From: Sedimenticola sp.
Lineage (GTDB): Bacteria; Pseudomonadota; Gammaproteobacteria; Chromatiales; Chromatiaceae
Direction: 5' to 3'
Length of the DNA stretch: 9,593 nt
Assembly (NCBI GenBank): GCA_027023915.1
Contig: JALVUB010000098.1
Location: 1 to 9,593, forward strand
In this document: positions 1-6,221 of the stretch, one piece after another
How the letters are laid out: each line of letters begins with the position of its first letter
Position numbering within the stretch: the first letter of the stretch is position 1
Made by a program: the position numbers and the translations under genes
The notes under the pieces: model-generated
Database searches by the model: none
Seen by the model: the letters and a program-made list of their open reading frames with translations, nothing else
Told to the model about the DNA's origin: nothing

Positions 1-28
1 GTCGGACGTTCGAATCGTCTCGGGGGCC
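1..28 (+). tRNA. Probable 3' end of a tRNA gene, cut by the left window edge
   Basis: Bases 9-15 (TTCGAAT) match a tRNA T-loop. They are flanked by a 5-bp stem, GGACG (4-8) pairing with CGTCT (16-20) and including one G-U pair. The three bases before the stem are GTC, the usual end of a short variable loop. Bases 21-27 (CGGGGGC) would be the 3' half of the acceptor stem and 28 the discriminator. The bases after that are GCC, so no CCA tail is encoded here, which is unusual for a gammaproteobacterial tRNA. The anticodon and 5' acceptor half lie outside the window, so the amino acid cannot be assigned; the T-arm resembles some tRNA-Arg genes. It could also be a tRNA-derived attachment-site remnant or a chance match. 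Confidence 0.4.
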
Positions 29-66
29 GCCCTCCCCCTCCCGAGCCGGCACCAGTGTTTTCCCAT

Positions 67-93
67 AAAAAAACGCTGCCGAAGCAGCGTTTT
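67..93 (-). terminator. Rho-independent terminator of the cytochrome c gene
   Basis: A perfect 10-bp inverted repeat, AAAACGCTGC (70-79) and GCAGCGTTTT (84-93), encloses a 4-base loop. Read on the minus strand the loop is TTCG, an especially stable tetraloop, and the stem runs straight into seven T's (complement of 67-73). It lies 23 bases beyond the stop codon of the cytochrome gene, so it ends that transcript. On the plus strand the stem is followed only by four T's, so bidirectional action is possible but weaker. Confidence 0.9.
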
Positions 94-116
94 AGTGTCC
101 GAAGCAAAGTGCCTGC

Positions 117-722
117 TTATTGCTGGCTGACGTAGAACTCGATCAACGCCTTCATCTGCTTATCCTTGAGCTTTTTGAATTTCTTCCACATCTTCTTGGG
201 CACTTCACGCTTGTGTGCCTTGATAAGCTGGAACTGATGCTCAAGGTAGCCACGCCACTGACCCGCCAGAAGAGCCGCATCGTCCTCCGGGTTTGAACCC
301 CCATCGGAGTGGCATTTTTCGCATTTGTGATCGTGGATCTTGGCCCCTTTCTTGGCCAGTTTGGCATCAAAACTTTGCTTGTGCGGAATGAACTTCTGCT
401 TGGAATAGTGCTTGGCCACTTCCTTGATCTGATCGTCAGACAGCTTTTTGGCTATTTCGATCATATCGGTTTCATCGCCGTTCTTCGGCTTATACCGTTC
501 CGCGGGACGCTCTTCTTCCTGATAATCGTGAAGAATCTCCTCCAGGGTTGCTGCGGAAAAACCAGCGATGGTGGGTACCTTTTCGTCCGTACTGTTGCCG
601 TTTTTGCCGTGACAGGAATCGCATTTTTCGGTGAGTTTGCCGGCGGTGGACGACAGCGGCAGTGCAAGCAGCAACGCGCCGCCCAACAACAAGCCAGCCA
701 CTCCGAGTTTGCTTTTCTTCAT
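117..722 (-). CDS. Periplasmic diheme cytochrome c, c4-like
   Basis: This 201-residue protein has a Sec signal peptide (about residues 1-27: basic start, leucine/alanine-rich core, S-T-A before the cut) and two CxxCH haem-binding motifs, C34-D-S-C37-H38 and C134-E-K-C137-H138. Each half repeats the c4 pattern: after the haem motif a stretch ending in xAG, then a methionine (M87; M178) about seven residues before LxD. These are the expected sixth iron ligands. The length fits the two-domain c4 family, and the flavocytochrome c haem subunit family is similar. It should act as a soluble periplasmic electron carrier. The second half is very rich in lysine, suggesting a positively charged docking face. 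The start is fixed by an AAGGAGG site 8 bases upstream. The gene has its own promoter and terminator and no partner gene in view, so the redox partner is unknown. Its G+C is visibly lower than its neighbours (hand count 29 of 60 in 181-240, against 36 of 60 in 3241-3300). Confidence 0.9.
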   Translation of the reverse strand: MKKSKLGVAGLLLGGALLLALPLSSTAGKLTEKCDSCHGKNGNSTDEKVPTIAGFSAATLEEILHDYQEEERPAERYKPKNGDETDMIEIAKKLSDDQIKEVAKHYSKQKFIPHKQSFDAKLAKKGAKIHDHKCEKCHSDGGSNPEDDAALLAGQWRGYLEHQFQLIKAHKREVPKKMWKKFKKLKDKQMKALIEFYVSQQ

Positions 723-730
723 CCGTTTCT

Positions 731-737
731 CCTCCTT
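731..737 (-). promoter_or_regulatory. Strong ribosome binding site of the cytochrome c gene
   Basis: The minus strand reads AAGGAGG here, a near-perfect Shine-Dalgarno sequence, with 8 bases between it and the ATG at 722. It is the strongest such site in the window and settles the start codon of the cytochrome gene. Confidence 0.8.
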
Positions 738-748
738 TGCGGGACAGG

Positions 749-777
749 ATAAAAACTTCGTTACAAAGTGCCGTCAA
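749..777 (-). promoter_or_regulatory. Sigma70-type promoter for the cytochrome c gene
   Basis: On the minus strand TTGACG (complement of 772-777; 5 of 6 matches to the -35 consensus) is followed after 17 bases by TTTTAT (complement of 749-754; 4 of 6 to the -10 consensus). Transcription would start near 742, leaving a leader of about 20 bases that contains the AAGGAGG site. The surrounding DNA is AT-rich. No FNR/ANR-type or other operator was recognised. Confidence 0.55.
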
Positions 778-795
778 GTGTACGAAATGAACTTG

Positions 796-828
796 GCGGC
801 TTCAACCAACAAAAAGCAAAAAAGCCGC
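796..828. repeat. Inverted repeat upstream of the cytochrome c promoter
   Basis: GCGGCTT (796-802) and AAGCCGC (822-828) are exact reverse complements, separated by a 19-base A-rich loop. The repeat lies between the end of amiB and the cytochrome promoter. Neither strand has a T-run right after the closing arm, so it is not a standard terminator. On the minus strand the T-rich stretch lies inside the loop. It may be a protein-binding site or a weak stem that blocks read-through from amiB; this is inference only. Confidence 0.35.
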
Positions 829-845
829 TTGTAAAAGAACTTATG

Positions 846-883
846 GCATATAAAACAATCAGTTACGCCGTTTTCACGCAACT
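846..883 (-). terminator. Possible weak terminator after amiB
   Basis: On the minus strand, 32 bases past the amiB stop, AGTTGCG (complement of 877-883) can pair with CGTAACT (complement of 861-867). This gives a 7-bp stem with one G-U pair and a 9-base loop, followed by TGATTGTTTTAT. The stem is short and the T-run is interrupted, so this is a weak candidate. No better terminator for the nnr-tsaE-amiB operon is visible. Confidence 0.25.
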
Positions 884-914
884 CTTACAGAAGCTGAAAA
901 AGCGGGTTTCAGGC

Positions 915-2261
915 TCAGGTTTGAGGAATCCGCAGCACCTGACCGACCCGGAGCTGCTCGCCTTTCAGGCGGTTCTCGCTACGCAGGGAAGCGACGCTGA
1001 CGCTGTGTTTGGCAGCGATATCGGCGAGGGTGTCCCCGGGTTTGATAACATAACGCTTGGCTTGGCGTTTTTGCCGCTGCTCCTTCATCCAGGCGAGACG
1101 CGTGCCGGGCGGCGGTTCCCGGTTGAAATAGGTGCGGATACCCCGGAAGATGGCCTGGGCGATACGACGCTGAAAGCTGTCACTGGCCAGTTTTCGCTCT
1201 TCCCTGGGATTGGAGATAAATCCCGTCTCCACCAACATGGAGGGAATGTCGGGTGATTTGAGCACCACGAAAGCGGCGTTTTGCACTCTGTTGGTGTGCA
1301 GAGGGCCTATACGTCCCATCTCGCGACGCACCAACCTGGCCGCCCGGGTGCTGGCCGCCAGAGTGCCGGTCTGAGCCAGATCGAGAAGCACCGAGGCCAG
1401 CACATCGTCTTTGTCATCCAGGCTCACCCCTCCCACCAAGTCGGCGGCGTTTTCCTTGGCCGCCAACCAGCGCGCGGCCTCGCTGGATGCCCCCCGTCGC
1501 GAAAGCACATAGACAGAAGAACCCCGTGCCCTGCCGTCCCTGAAGGAGTCGGCATGGATGGAGACGAACAGATCGGCACGATGAGCGCGGGCAATGCGCA
1601 TACGCTTGCGCAGACCGACATAGTAATCGCCCTTGCGGGTGAGAATGGCCCGCATGCCGGGCTCGGCGTCGATGAGCTTTTTCAATTTTCGCGCAATGGC
1701 CAGAGTGACCACCTTCTCGCGCGCCCCCAGCCGTTTTCCCTTGGCACCGGGATCTTCACCCCCGTGACCGGCGTCGACGGCCACGATCACATCACGCAGG
1801 GCGTTGGGATGTTTCTTGGGTTCGACCCTGTGCACCGCCCGCGCCTTGGCATTCCTGTCGTAAAGATCCACCACCAGCCGGTAGCCATACCCACCACTTG
1901 GGCGCAACAGGAAAGAACGAGGCCGCACCGGGCGGGAGAGATCCAGCACCACGCGGAAACGGTGCCCTTTCTGCGGAGCATAGCGGATTTTGGAGAAGTG
2001 GCGGTTTTTCTTGATTTTTGTATGGATTTTTGCCCGCCTGGTATTGGAAAAGTCGATTACCAGACGCTCGGGATGTTGCAGAAAAAGTATCTGATGCTGT
2101 ACCGGCTTGCTGACGTCGAACACCAGGCGGGTGTGATCGGGGGCATTCCAGATGCGCAGCCCGCGAATCTCGGTGGCCTGGGCCAGCCCACAAAAAAGCA
2201 TCCAAAAGGCGACCAATACGCCTTTCCAGCGGTGTTCGAGAACCAATCTTTTGTCGGCCAT
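915..2261 (-). CDS. amiB: N-acetylmuramoyl-L-alanine amidase AmiB, with AMIN and LysM domains
   Basis: This periplasmic zinc enzyme cuts the amide bond between N-acetylmuramic acid and the stem peptide, and separates daughter cells at division. The 448 residues show a signal peptide (about 1-29), an AMIN septum-targeting domain (about 30-135), an Amidase_3 catalytic domain (about 156-380) and a LysM peptidoglycan-binding domain (about 403-447). Expected zinc ligands are H166 (in DAGHGGEDPGA), E182 and H236 (in SIHAD); the catalytic glutamate is E345 (in VETGFISN). Residues around 272-305 form the insert that in AmiB/AmiC acts as an inhibitory helix released by EnvC/NlpD-type activators. The length is close to E. 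coli AmiB (445). An in-frame ATG at 2399 would add 46 residues overlapping tsaE; it is rejected because 2261 gives a proper signal peptide and has a purine-rich site (GAAGAGGGGGG) just upstream. It follows tsaE as in E. coli, but the next gene is a cytochrome rather than mutL. Confidence 0.93.
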   Translation of the reverse strand: MADKRLVLEHRWKGVLVAFWMLFCGLAQATEIRGLRIWNAPDHTRLVFDVSKPVQHQILFLQHPERLVIDFSNTRRAKIHTKIKKNRHFSKIRYAPQKGHRFRVVLDLSRPVRPRSFLLRPSGGYGYRLVVDLYDRNAKARAVHRVEPKKHPNALRDVIVAVDAGHGGEDPGAKGKRLGAREKVVTLAIARKLKKLIDAEPGMRAILTRKGDYYVGLRKRMRIARAHRADLFVSIHADSFRDGRARGSSVYVLSRRGASSEAARWLAAKENAADLVGGVSLDDKDDVLASVLLDLAQTGTLAASTRAARLVRREMGRIGPLHTNRVQNAAFVVLKSPDIPSMLVETGFISNPREERKLASDSFQRRIAQAIFRGIRTYFNREPPPGTRLAWMKEQRQKRQAKRYVIKPGDTLADIAAKHSVSVASLRSENRLKGEQLRVGQVLRIPQT

Positions 2262-2302
2262 GTTACCCCCCTCTTCCCCAGGTGGTGACCAGATTGATTC
2301 CA

Positions 2303-2330
2303 AAAATAGCACAAATTCAAAAAATGTCCA
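2303..2330 (-). promoter_or_regulatory. Candidate internal promoter for amiB
   Basis: In the AT-rich 97-base gap between tsaE and amiB the minus strand reads TGGACA (complement of 2325-2330; 5 of 6 to the -35 consensus), 16 bases, then TATTTT (complement of 2303-2308; 4 of 6 to the -10 consensus). Transcription would start near 2296, about 35 bases before the amiB ATG. It would allow amiB expression independent of nnr-tsaE. Confidence 0.4.
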
Positions 2331-2358
2331 ATACTTTCTTGTAGATATAAAACTTTCT

Positions 2359-2829
2359 TCAAGTGATCCATTTCTCAATTTCCCTAACCCAGCGTTCACC
2401 CGTCGGAGAAAAGGGGGTTACAACCAGTCGTCGCCCTGCCGCCTCGGGAACAAGAGAGAGGTCAAGATCGGGCTCACCCAGCCAGCCCTCTCCTTTTTCC
2501 GCCCACTCGATGAACACCAGGGCAGGATCTGCCATAAGGTCGCGAAAACCAAGAAATTCCAGCTCTTCCGGCTCGCAAAGGCGGTAAAGGTCGAGATGGT
2601 GCACGGTCAGCCCGTCAAGAGAATAGGACTCCACTAGGGTATAGGTGGGGCTGCGAACCGGTCCTTCGAACCCCAACCCTCGCAAAAAAGCACGCACGAA
2701 GGCGGTCTTGCCGGCGCCCAGATCACCGCCGAGACAGACCAGTGCCGGCGAAGCAAGCCGCGCCGCCAGCCGCCGGGCCAGTTCGCCGAGCGCCCGCTCA
2801 TCGGGAAGAAAAAGGCTGACCTCACTCAT
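2359..2829 (-). CDS. tsaE: tRNA t6A37 biosynthesis ATPase TsaE
   Basis: TsaE (YjeE) is the small ATPase that works with TsaB and TsaD to place threonylcarbamoyl-adenosine at position 37 of ANN-decoding tRNAs in the cytoplasm. The 156 residues (E. coli has 153) contain the Walker A loop GDLGAGKT at 35-42 (K41, T42), the family motif SPTYTLV at 60-66, HHLDLYRL at 77-84 with D80, and the EW pair at 108-109. The start at 2829 is chosen because it gives the normal family N-terminus and overlaps the nnr stop by 8 bases (ATGAGTGA). No clear Shine-Dalgarno lies upstream, so translation is probably coupled to nnr. A longer in-frame reading back to 3072 runs inside nnr and is not credible. tsaB and tsaD are not in the window. 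Confidence 0.93.
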   Translation of the reverse strand: MSEVSLFLPDERALGELARRLAARLASPALVCLGGDLGAGKTAFVRAFLRGLGFEGPVRSPTYTLVESYSLDGLTVHHLDLYRLCEPEELEFLGFRDLMADPALVFIEWAEKGEGWLGEPDLDLSLVPEAAGRRLVVTPFSPTGERWVREIEKWIT

Positions 2830-4339
2830 TGTCTGGATTGGCCAGCCGTCGGATGTGGGACATGAGATCAGAAGCCAGGAGCCCCCGCTTCCCGGCACGA
2901 GCCGCCTTGTCGGCGGCCGCGGCATGAAGACAAACAGCCATCTCCGCAGCGATTGGCGCAGCCAGCCCCTGGGCCGACAGCCCTCCCACAACCCCGGCCA
3001 ATACGTCGCCCATGCCGCCGCTGGCCATGCCGGGGTTGCCGTCGCTACACACCGCGGGCCGCCGGTCGCCACCGCTTGCCACCAGGCTGCCGGCGCCTTT
3101 GAGGATCACCGCCCCGCCGTAGCGGGATTGCAATGCCTGAACAGCGGCAAAACGGTCGTTCTGAACCTCCGTGACACTGGCGTCCAACAGCCGTGCCGCC
3201 TCGCCTGGATGAGGCGTGAGAACCCAGTCGTCGCGGCGGACGGGATTTTCCGCCAGCAGATTGAGCCCATCGGCATCCAGCACCAAAGGCAGTTCTGCCG
3301 CCATGGCCGCTTCGAACAGGGCTCTGCCCCAGGCACGCCGGGCTAGTCCCGGTCCGATCACCAGATGAGTGGCCCGCTCCAGCAGAAGCGTCAGTTGCGA
3401 AGCCTCCTCAAGGCCATGAACCATCACTTCCGGTCGCGCCGCCAACACGGGCGCCACATGGAGAGATCGCGTGGCCAGGCTCACCAGCCCGGCACCGGTT
3501 CGCAAGGCTGCTTCGGCGGCCAGACGGGCGGCACCTCCCATGCCGAGATCCCCACCCACCACCAGAACATGGCCGAAATCACCCTTGTGGGCCGTGCGTC
3601 TCCGGGGTTGCAGCAGCTCCCGCTGTTGCGCCCAATCGATACGGCGCGAGGAGACCAGCAGATGGCCGTAAACCCGGGCCGGTACTTCAAGGGAATCGAA
3701 TTCGATATCACCACAACAGTCAGGACCCTCGCCGGTGAACATGCCCTGTTTCAAACCGATGAAGGTCATGGTGGCATTGGCCCGGACAGCGCAGCCAAGC
3801 ACCCGCCCGCTGTCGGCATGGAGTCCCGAGGGCAGATCCAGGGCCAGCACCGGCGCCCTGCTCCTGTTCACCGCCTCGATCGCTTCGGCCCAGGACCCGG
3901 TCACTTCCCGCTCCAGGCCGGTTCCCAGCAGGGCGTCCACCACCAAATCGACGTTTTCCGGCAACCGGCCCGAAAAAGGCTGCCAATCTCCACCGATGGC
4001 CGAAAAACGCTGAGCGTTGAGTTTGGCATCGCCGCCGATGCGCGCCGGATCGCCCAGTTGCGCCACCCGCACCTTGAGCCCCGCTTCCAGGGCCAGCCGC
4101 GCCACCACGAAGCCATCACCGCCATTGTTGCCGGTTCCGGCGAGCACCAAGAGCCGTTCAGCCTGGGGCCAGCGCCGACGGATCAGATCGAAGGCCGCCT
4201 GCCCTGCCCGTTCCATCAAAACTTCTCCGGGAATGTCGTAGTGTTCGATGGCCAGACGATCCAGCTCCCGCACCTGCTCCGCGCGGTAGAGCGCCTGCGG
4301 CAGACGATGCCGCCGCGGCAGGGTTCGGTATTCGTTCAT
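2822..4339 (-). CDS. nnr: Bifunctional NAD(P)H-hydrate epimerase / ADP-dependent (S)-NAD(P)H-hydrate dehydratase
   Basis: Nnr (YjeF) repairs NADH and NADPH damaged by hydration. The N-terminal YjeF_N domain (about 15-225) interconverts the R and S hydrates, and the C-terminal ribokinase-like domain (about 245-500) dehydrates the S form using ADP. Visible motifs are GTGNNGGDGFVVAR (68-81), DALLGTG (135-141) and DLPSG with D168 in the epimerase. The dehydratase shows HKGDFGHVLVVGG (251-263), LDADGLN (354-360), TPHPGEAARLL (375-385) and the nucleotide/anion-binding NPGMASGGMGDVLAG (435-449). The length of 505 residues is normal for the fused enzyme. The start at 4339 is the first ATG that fits the family; an in-frame extension to 4432 would run into the divergent queG start region. 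It is the first gene of an operon with tsaE and amiB. The ribosome binding site is weak (TTGAGA about 10 bases upstream). Confidence 0.94.
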   Translation of the reverse strand: MNEYRTLPRRHRLPQALYRAEQVRELDRLAIEHYDIPGEVLMERAGQAAFDLIRRRWPQAERLLVLAGTGNNGGDGFVVARLALEAGLKVRVAQLGDPARIGGDAKLNAQRFSAIGGDWQPFSGRLPENVDLVVDALLGTGLEREVTGSWAEAIEAVNRSRAPVLALDLPSGLHADSGRVLGCAVRANATMTFIGLKQGMFTGEGPDCCGDIEFDSLEVPARVYGHLLVSSRRIDWAQQRELLQPRRRTAHKGDFGHVLVVGGDLGMGGAARLAAEAALRTGAGLVSLATRSLHVAPVLAARPEVMVHGLEEASQLTLLLERATHLVIGPGLARRAWGRALFEAAMAAELPLVLDADGLNLLAENPVRRDDWVLTPHPGEAARLLDASVTEVQNDRFAAVQALQSRYGGAVILKGAGSLVASGGDRRPAVCSDGNPGMASGGMGDVLAGVVGGLSAQGLAAPIAAEMAVCLHAAAADKAARAGKRGLLASDLMSHIRRLANPDNE

Positions 4340-4370
4340 CGGGCGATTCTCAAGTCGGTTGTGGAGATGC

Positions 4371-4379
4371 TGGTATTCT
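4371..4379 (+). promoter_or_regulatory. Possible extended -10 promoter element for queG
   Basis: TG at 4371-4372 followed by one base and TATTCT (4374-4379; 4 of 6 to the -10 consensus) forms an extended -10 element. No good -35 is present. Transcription would start near 4386, leaving about 20 bases before the ATG at 4407. The complementary strand of the same site reads TAGAAT, which could serve nnr, but it also lacks a -35. Weak evidence. Confidence 0.25.
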
Positions 4380-4396
4380 ACGGCCATGCGGAGCAC

Positions 4397-4400
4397 GGAG
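4397..4400 (+). promoter_or_regulatory. Ribosome binding site that favours the queG start at 4407
   Basis: ACGGAG (4395-4400) with core GGAG lies 6 bases before the ATG at 4407. The alternative in-frame ATG at 4386 has no comparable site, so this decides the start chosen here. Confidence 0.45.
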
Positions 4401-4406
4401 CAGCAA

Positions 4407-5486
4407 ATGGCCGAACTGGCCCGGCGCATCAAGCAGTGGGCGCGGGAACTGGGTTTTCAGCAGACCGGCATCACCGACACCGACCTGGAACAGGCGGGCG
4501 CCCGGCTGCGCGCCTGGCTGGAACGGGGGTTCCATGGCGAGATGGCGTACATGGCTCGTCACGGCACCAAGCGCTACAGGCCCGAAGAACTGGTTCCCGG
4601 CACACTGCGGATCATCTCCGTGCGCATGGATTACCGCCCCCCGGAAGACGATCCCGCATTGCGGCTGCGTGACCCGGCGGCGGCTTATGTATCCCGCTAC
4701 GCGCTGGGAAGGGACTACCACAAGCTGATGCGCAAGCGGCTGCAGAAACTGGCCCGACGCATGGAACGGGAGAGCGGCCCGCTGGGCTATCGGGTTTTCG
4801 TGGACTCGGCACCGGTACTGGAAAAGCCGATTGCGGTAAAGGCGGGACTGGGGTGGATGGGAAAACACAGCAACCTGGTCAACCGCGAGGCCGGCTCCTG
4901 GTTTTTTCTGGGAGAAATCTATACCGACCTGCCGCTCCCCGTGGACAAGCCGGTAACCGACCACTGCGGTCGCTGCACCGCCTGCATGGACCTTTGCCCC
5001 ACCAGAGCCATAGTGGCTCCCTATCTGGTGGACGCCCGCCGTTGCATCTCCTACCTCACCATAGAGCACCCGGGCAGCATCCCAGAAGCACTTCGTCCGC
5101 TCATGGGCAACAGGATCTACGGCTGCGACGACTGTCTGCTGGCCTGTCCCTGGAATCGTTTTTCGCCAACCACCAAGGAAGCGGACTTCCTGCCGCGCCA
5201 CGGTCTCGACAAGGCAACGCTGCTGACACTGTTCGGATGGGACGAGAAGAGGTTTCTCAAGCGGACCGAGGGCTCCGCCATCCGTCGCATCGGCCACCAA
5301 AGATGGCAACGGAATCTGGCGGTGGCCCTGGGCAACTCAACAAGAGATGAAGCAGTGATCGAAGCGCTGAAAAACCGCTTGAAAGATGCATCGCCTCTGG
5401 TGGCCGAGCATATCCGATGGGCGTTGGCGCGGCAGCTCGAAGACGGGGGTCAGGTCAACTCGAACCAGCCGCTGCCCTCGTCCTGA
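4407..5486 (+). CDS. queG: Epoxyqueuosine reductase QueG
   Basis: QueG (YjeS) carries out the last step of queuosine synthesis, reducing epoxyqueuosine to queuosine at tRNA position 34 with cobalamin and two [4Fe-4S] clusters. The 359 residues have the N-terminal cobalamin-binding region with the family stretch RIKQWARELGFQQTGITDTDL and the active-site D133 in VDSAPVLEKP. Eight cluster cysteines follow: C187, C190, C193, C197 (CxxCxxCxxxCP) and C213, C240, C243, C247 (YGCDDCLLACPWNRF). A HEAT-like helical repeat (about 298-343) ends the protein and helps bind tRNA in this family. An ATG at 4386 would add 7 residues and match the E. coli N-terminus length better; 4407 is preferred for its GGAG site, but the choice is uncertain. 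It is divergent from nnr, and its last 37 bases overlap the convergent MBL-fold gene. The queuosine precursor genes (queC, queD, queE, tgt) are not in the window. Confidence 0.95.
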   Translation: MAELARRIKQWARELGFQQTGITDTDLEQAGARLRAWLERGFHGEMAYMARHGTKRYRPEELVPGTLRIISVRMDYRPPEDDPALRLRDPAAAYVSRYALGRDYHKLMRKRLQKLARRMERESGPLGYRVFVDSAPVLEKPIAVKAGLGWMGKHSNLVNREAGSWFFLGEIYTDLPLPVDKPVTDHCGRCTACMDLCPTRAIVAPYLVDARRCISYLTIEHPGSIPEALRPLMGNRIYGCDDCLLACPWNRFSPTTKEADFLPRHGLDKATLLTLFGWDEKRFLKRTEGSAIRRIGHQRWQRNLAVALGNSTRDEAVIEALKNRLKDASPLVAEHIRWALARQLEDGGQVNSNQPLPSS

Positions 5487-6214
5487 GCAAGAACCGACAA
5501 TATCGGCTCCAACGCCTCGCTGACCGCCAGCACCGCGCCAATGGCCAGCTCGGGGTGGTTGTTCTTCTCGCTCAGATGCCCCAGCACCAGGTGACGCAGC
5601 CTGCCGTGATCGATGCCCGACAGGAGCCTGCCCGCCTGCTCATTGCTCAGATGGCCGAAGTCACCACCCACCCTCGCCTTCAGGCTGGGAGGATAGGGAC
5701 CACGTTGCAGCATCTCGCGGTCGTGGTTGCACTCCAACAGCAGGGCATCCACTCCGTCGAGCCGGGACAATATGTGTGGCGTGATGCTGCCGGCGTCGGT
5801 GAGCAAGCCCAGCCTGAAGCCTTTGTGGGCAAATACAAATTGAGTGGGCTCACGAGCGTCATGGGGCACCGCATAAGGAGTGACCTCAATCCCGCCCAAA
5901 CGAAAGGGAGGCGAGTGGCTGCCGAAAAGATGCAGATCGGGAATATCGCCGCAGCGGCTGTTTTGAAAGGTGCCGTGGCTCATCCACACCGGCAGCCGAT
6001 ATTTACGCGCCAGGGCGCCCACGCCCTTGAGATGATCGCTGTGCTCGTGAGTAACCAGCAGGGCGTCTATCTCCTCCACCGCCACCCCGAGCAGTTTGCA
6101 TCTGGCCTCGAACTCACGCAGCGAATAGCCGCAATCCACCAGCAGACAGCCATCATCGGCCCGCACCAGGGTGGCGTTGCCCCGGCTGCCGCTGCCGAGG
6201 GAAGCAAATCTCAC
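5450..6214 (-). CDS. MBL-fold metallo-hydrolase, YycJ/WalJ-like
   Basis: This 254-residue cytoplasmic protein has a metallo-beta-lactamase fold. The N-terminal RFASLGSGSRGNATLV is typical of the YycJ/WalJ group. The metal site is complete: H56-E-H58-S-D60-H61, H118 (VPHD), D140 (LTDAG) and H213 (LGHLSEKNN, matching the HLSxxNN ending of the group). The group is related to RNase Z/exonuclease-type phosphodiesterases; its substrate here cannot be read from the sequence. The start is a GTG, 7 bases after the bamC stop. An in-frame stop at 6227-6229 excludes any longer reading from a usual start codon. The close spacing suggests translational coupling with bamC in the dapA-bamC operon. Such a gene follows dapA-bamC in many gammaproteobacteria, usually with purC next; here queG faces it instead, with a 37-base overlap. 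No signal peptide is seen. Confidence 0.85.
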   Translation of the reverse strand: MRFASLGSGSRGNATLVRADDGCLLVDCGYSLREFEARCKLLGVAVEEIDALLVTHEHSDHLKGVGALARKYRLPVWMSHGTFQNSRCGDIPDLHLFGSHSPPFRLGGIEVTPYAVPHDAREPTQFVFAHKGFRLGLLTDAGSITPHILSRLDGVDALLLECNHDREMLQRGPYPPSLKARVGGDFGHLSNEQAGRLLSGIDHGRLRHLVLGHLSEKNNHPELAIGAVLAVSEALEPILSVLAQDEGSGWFELT

Positions 6215-6221
6215 CGCCTGC

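Noticed and set aside
1281..2288. Long plus-strand open frame (335 codons) opposite amiB
   Set aside because: It is the antisense shadow of a complete amiB with all its catalytic motifs. Its translation shows no domain, and GC-rich genes commonly leave such frames open.
2822..3072. N-terminal extension of TsaE back to 3072
   Set aside because: It would lie wholly inside the nnr C-terminal domain. The ATG at 2829 gives the normal family N-terminus and an 8-base overlap typical of coupled genes.
3365..4672. Plus-strand open frame of 435 codons covering most of nnr and entering queG
   Set aside because: It lies opposite nnr and out of frame with queG, both clearly real genes. Its sequence is low-complexity (rich in Gly, Arg, His, Gln) without recognisable motifs.
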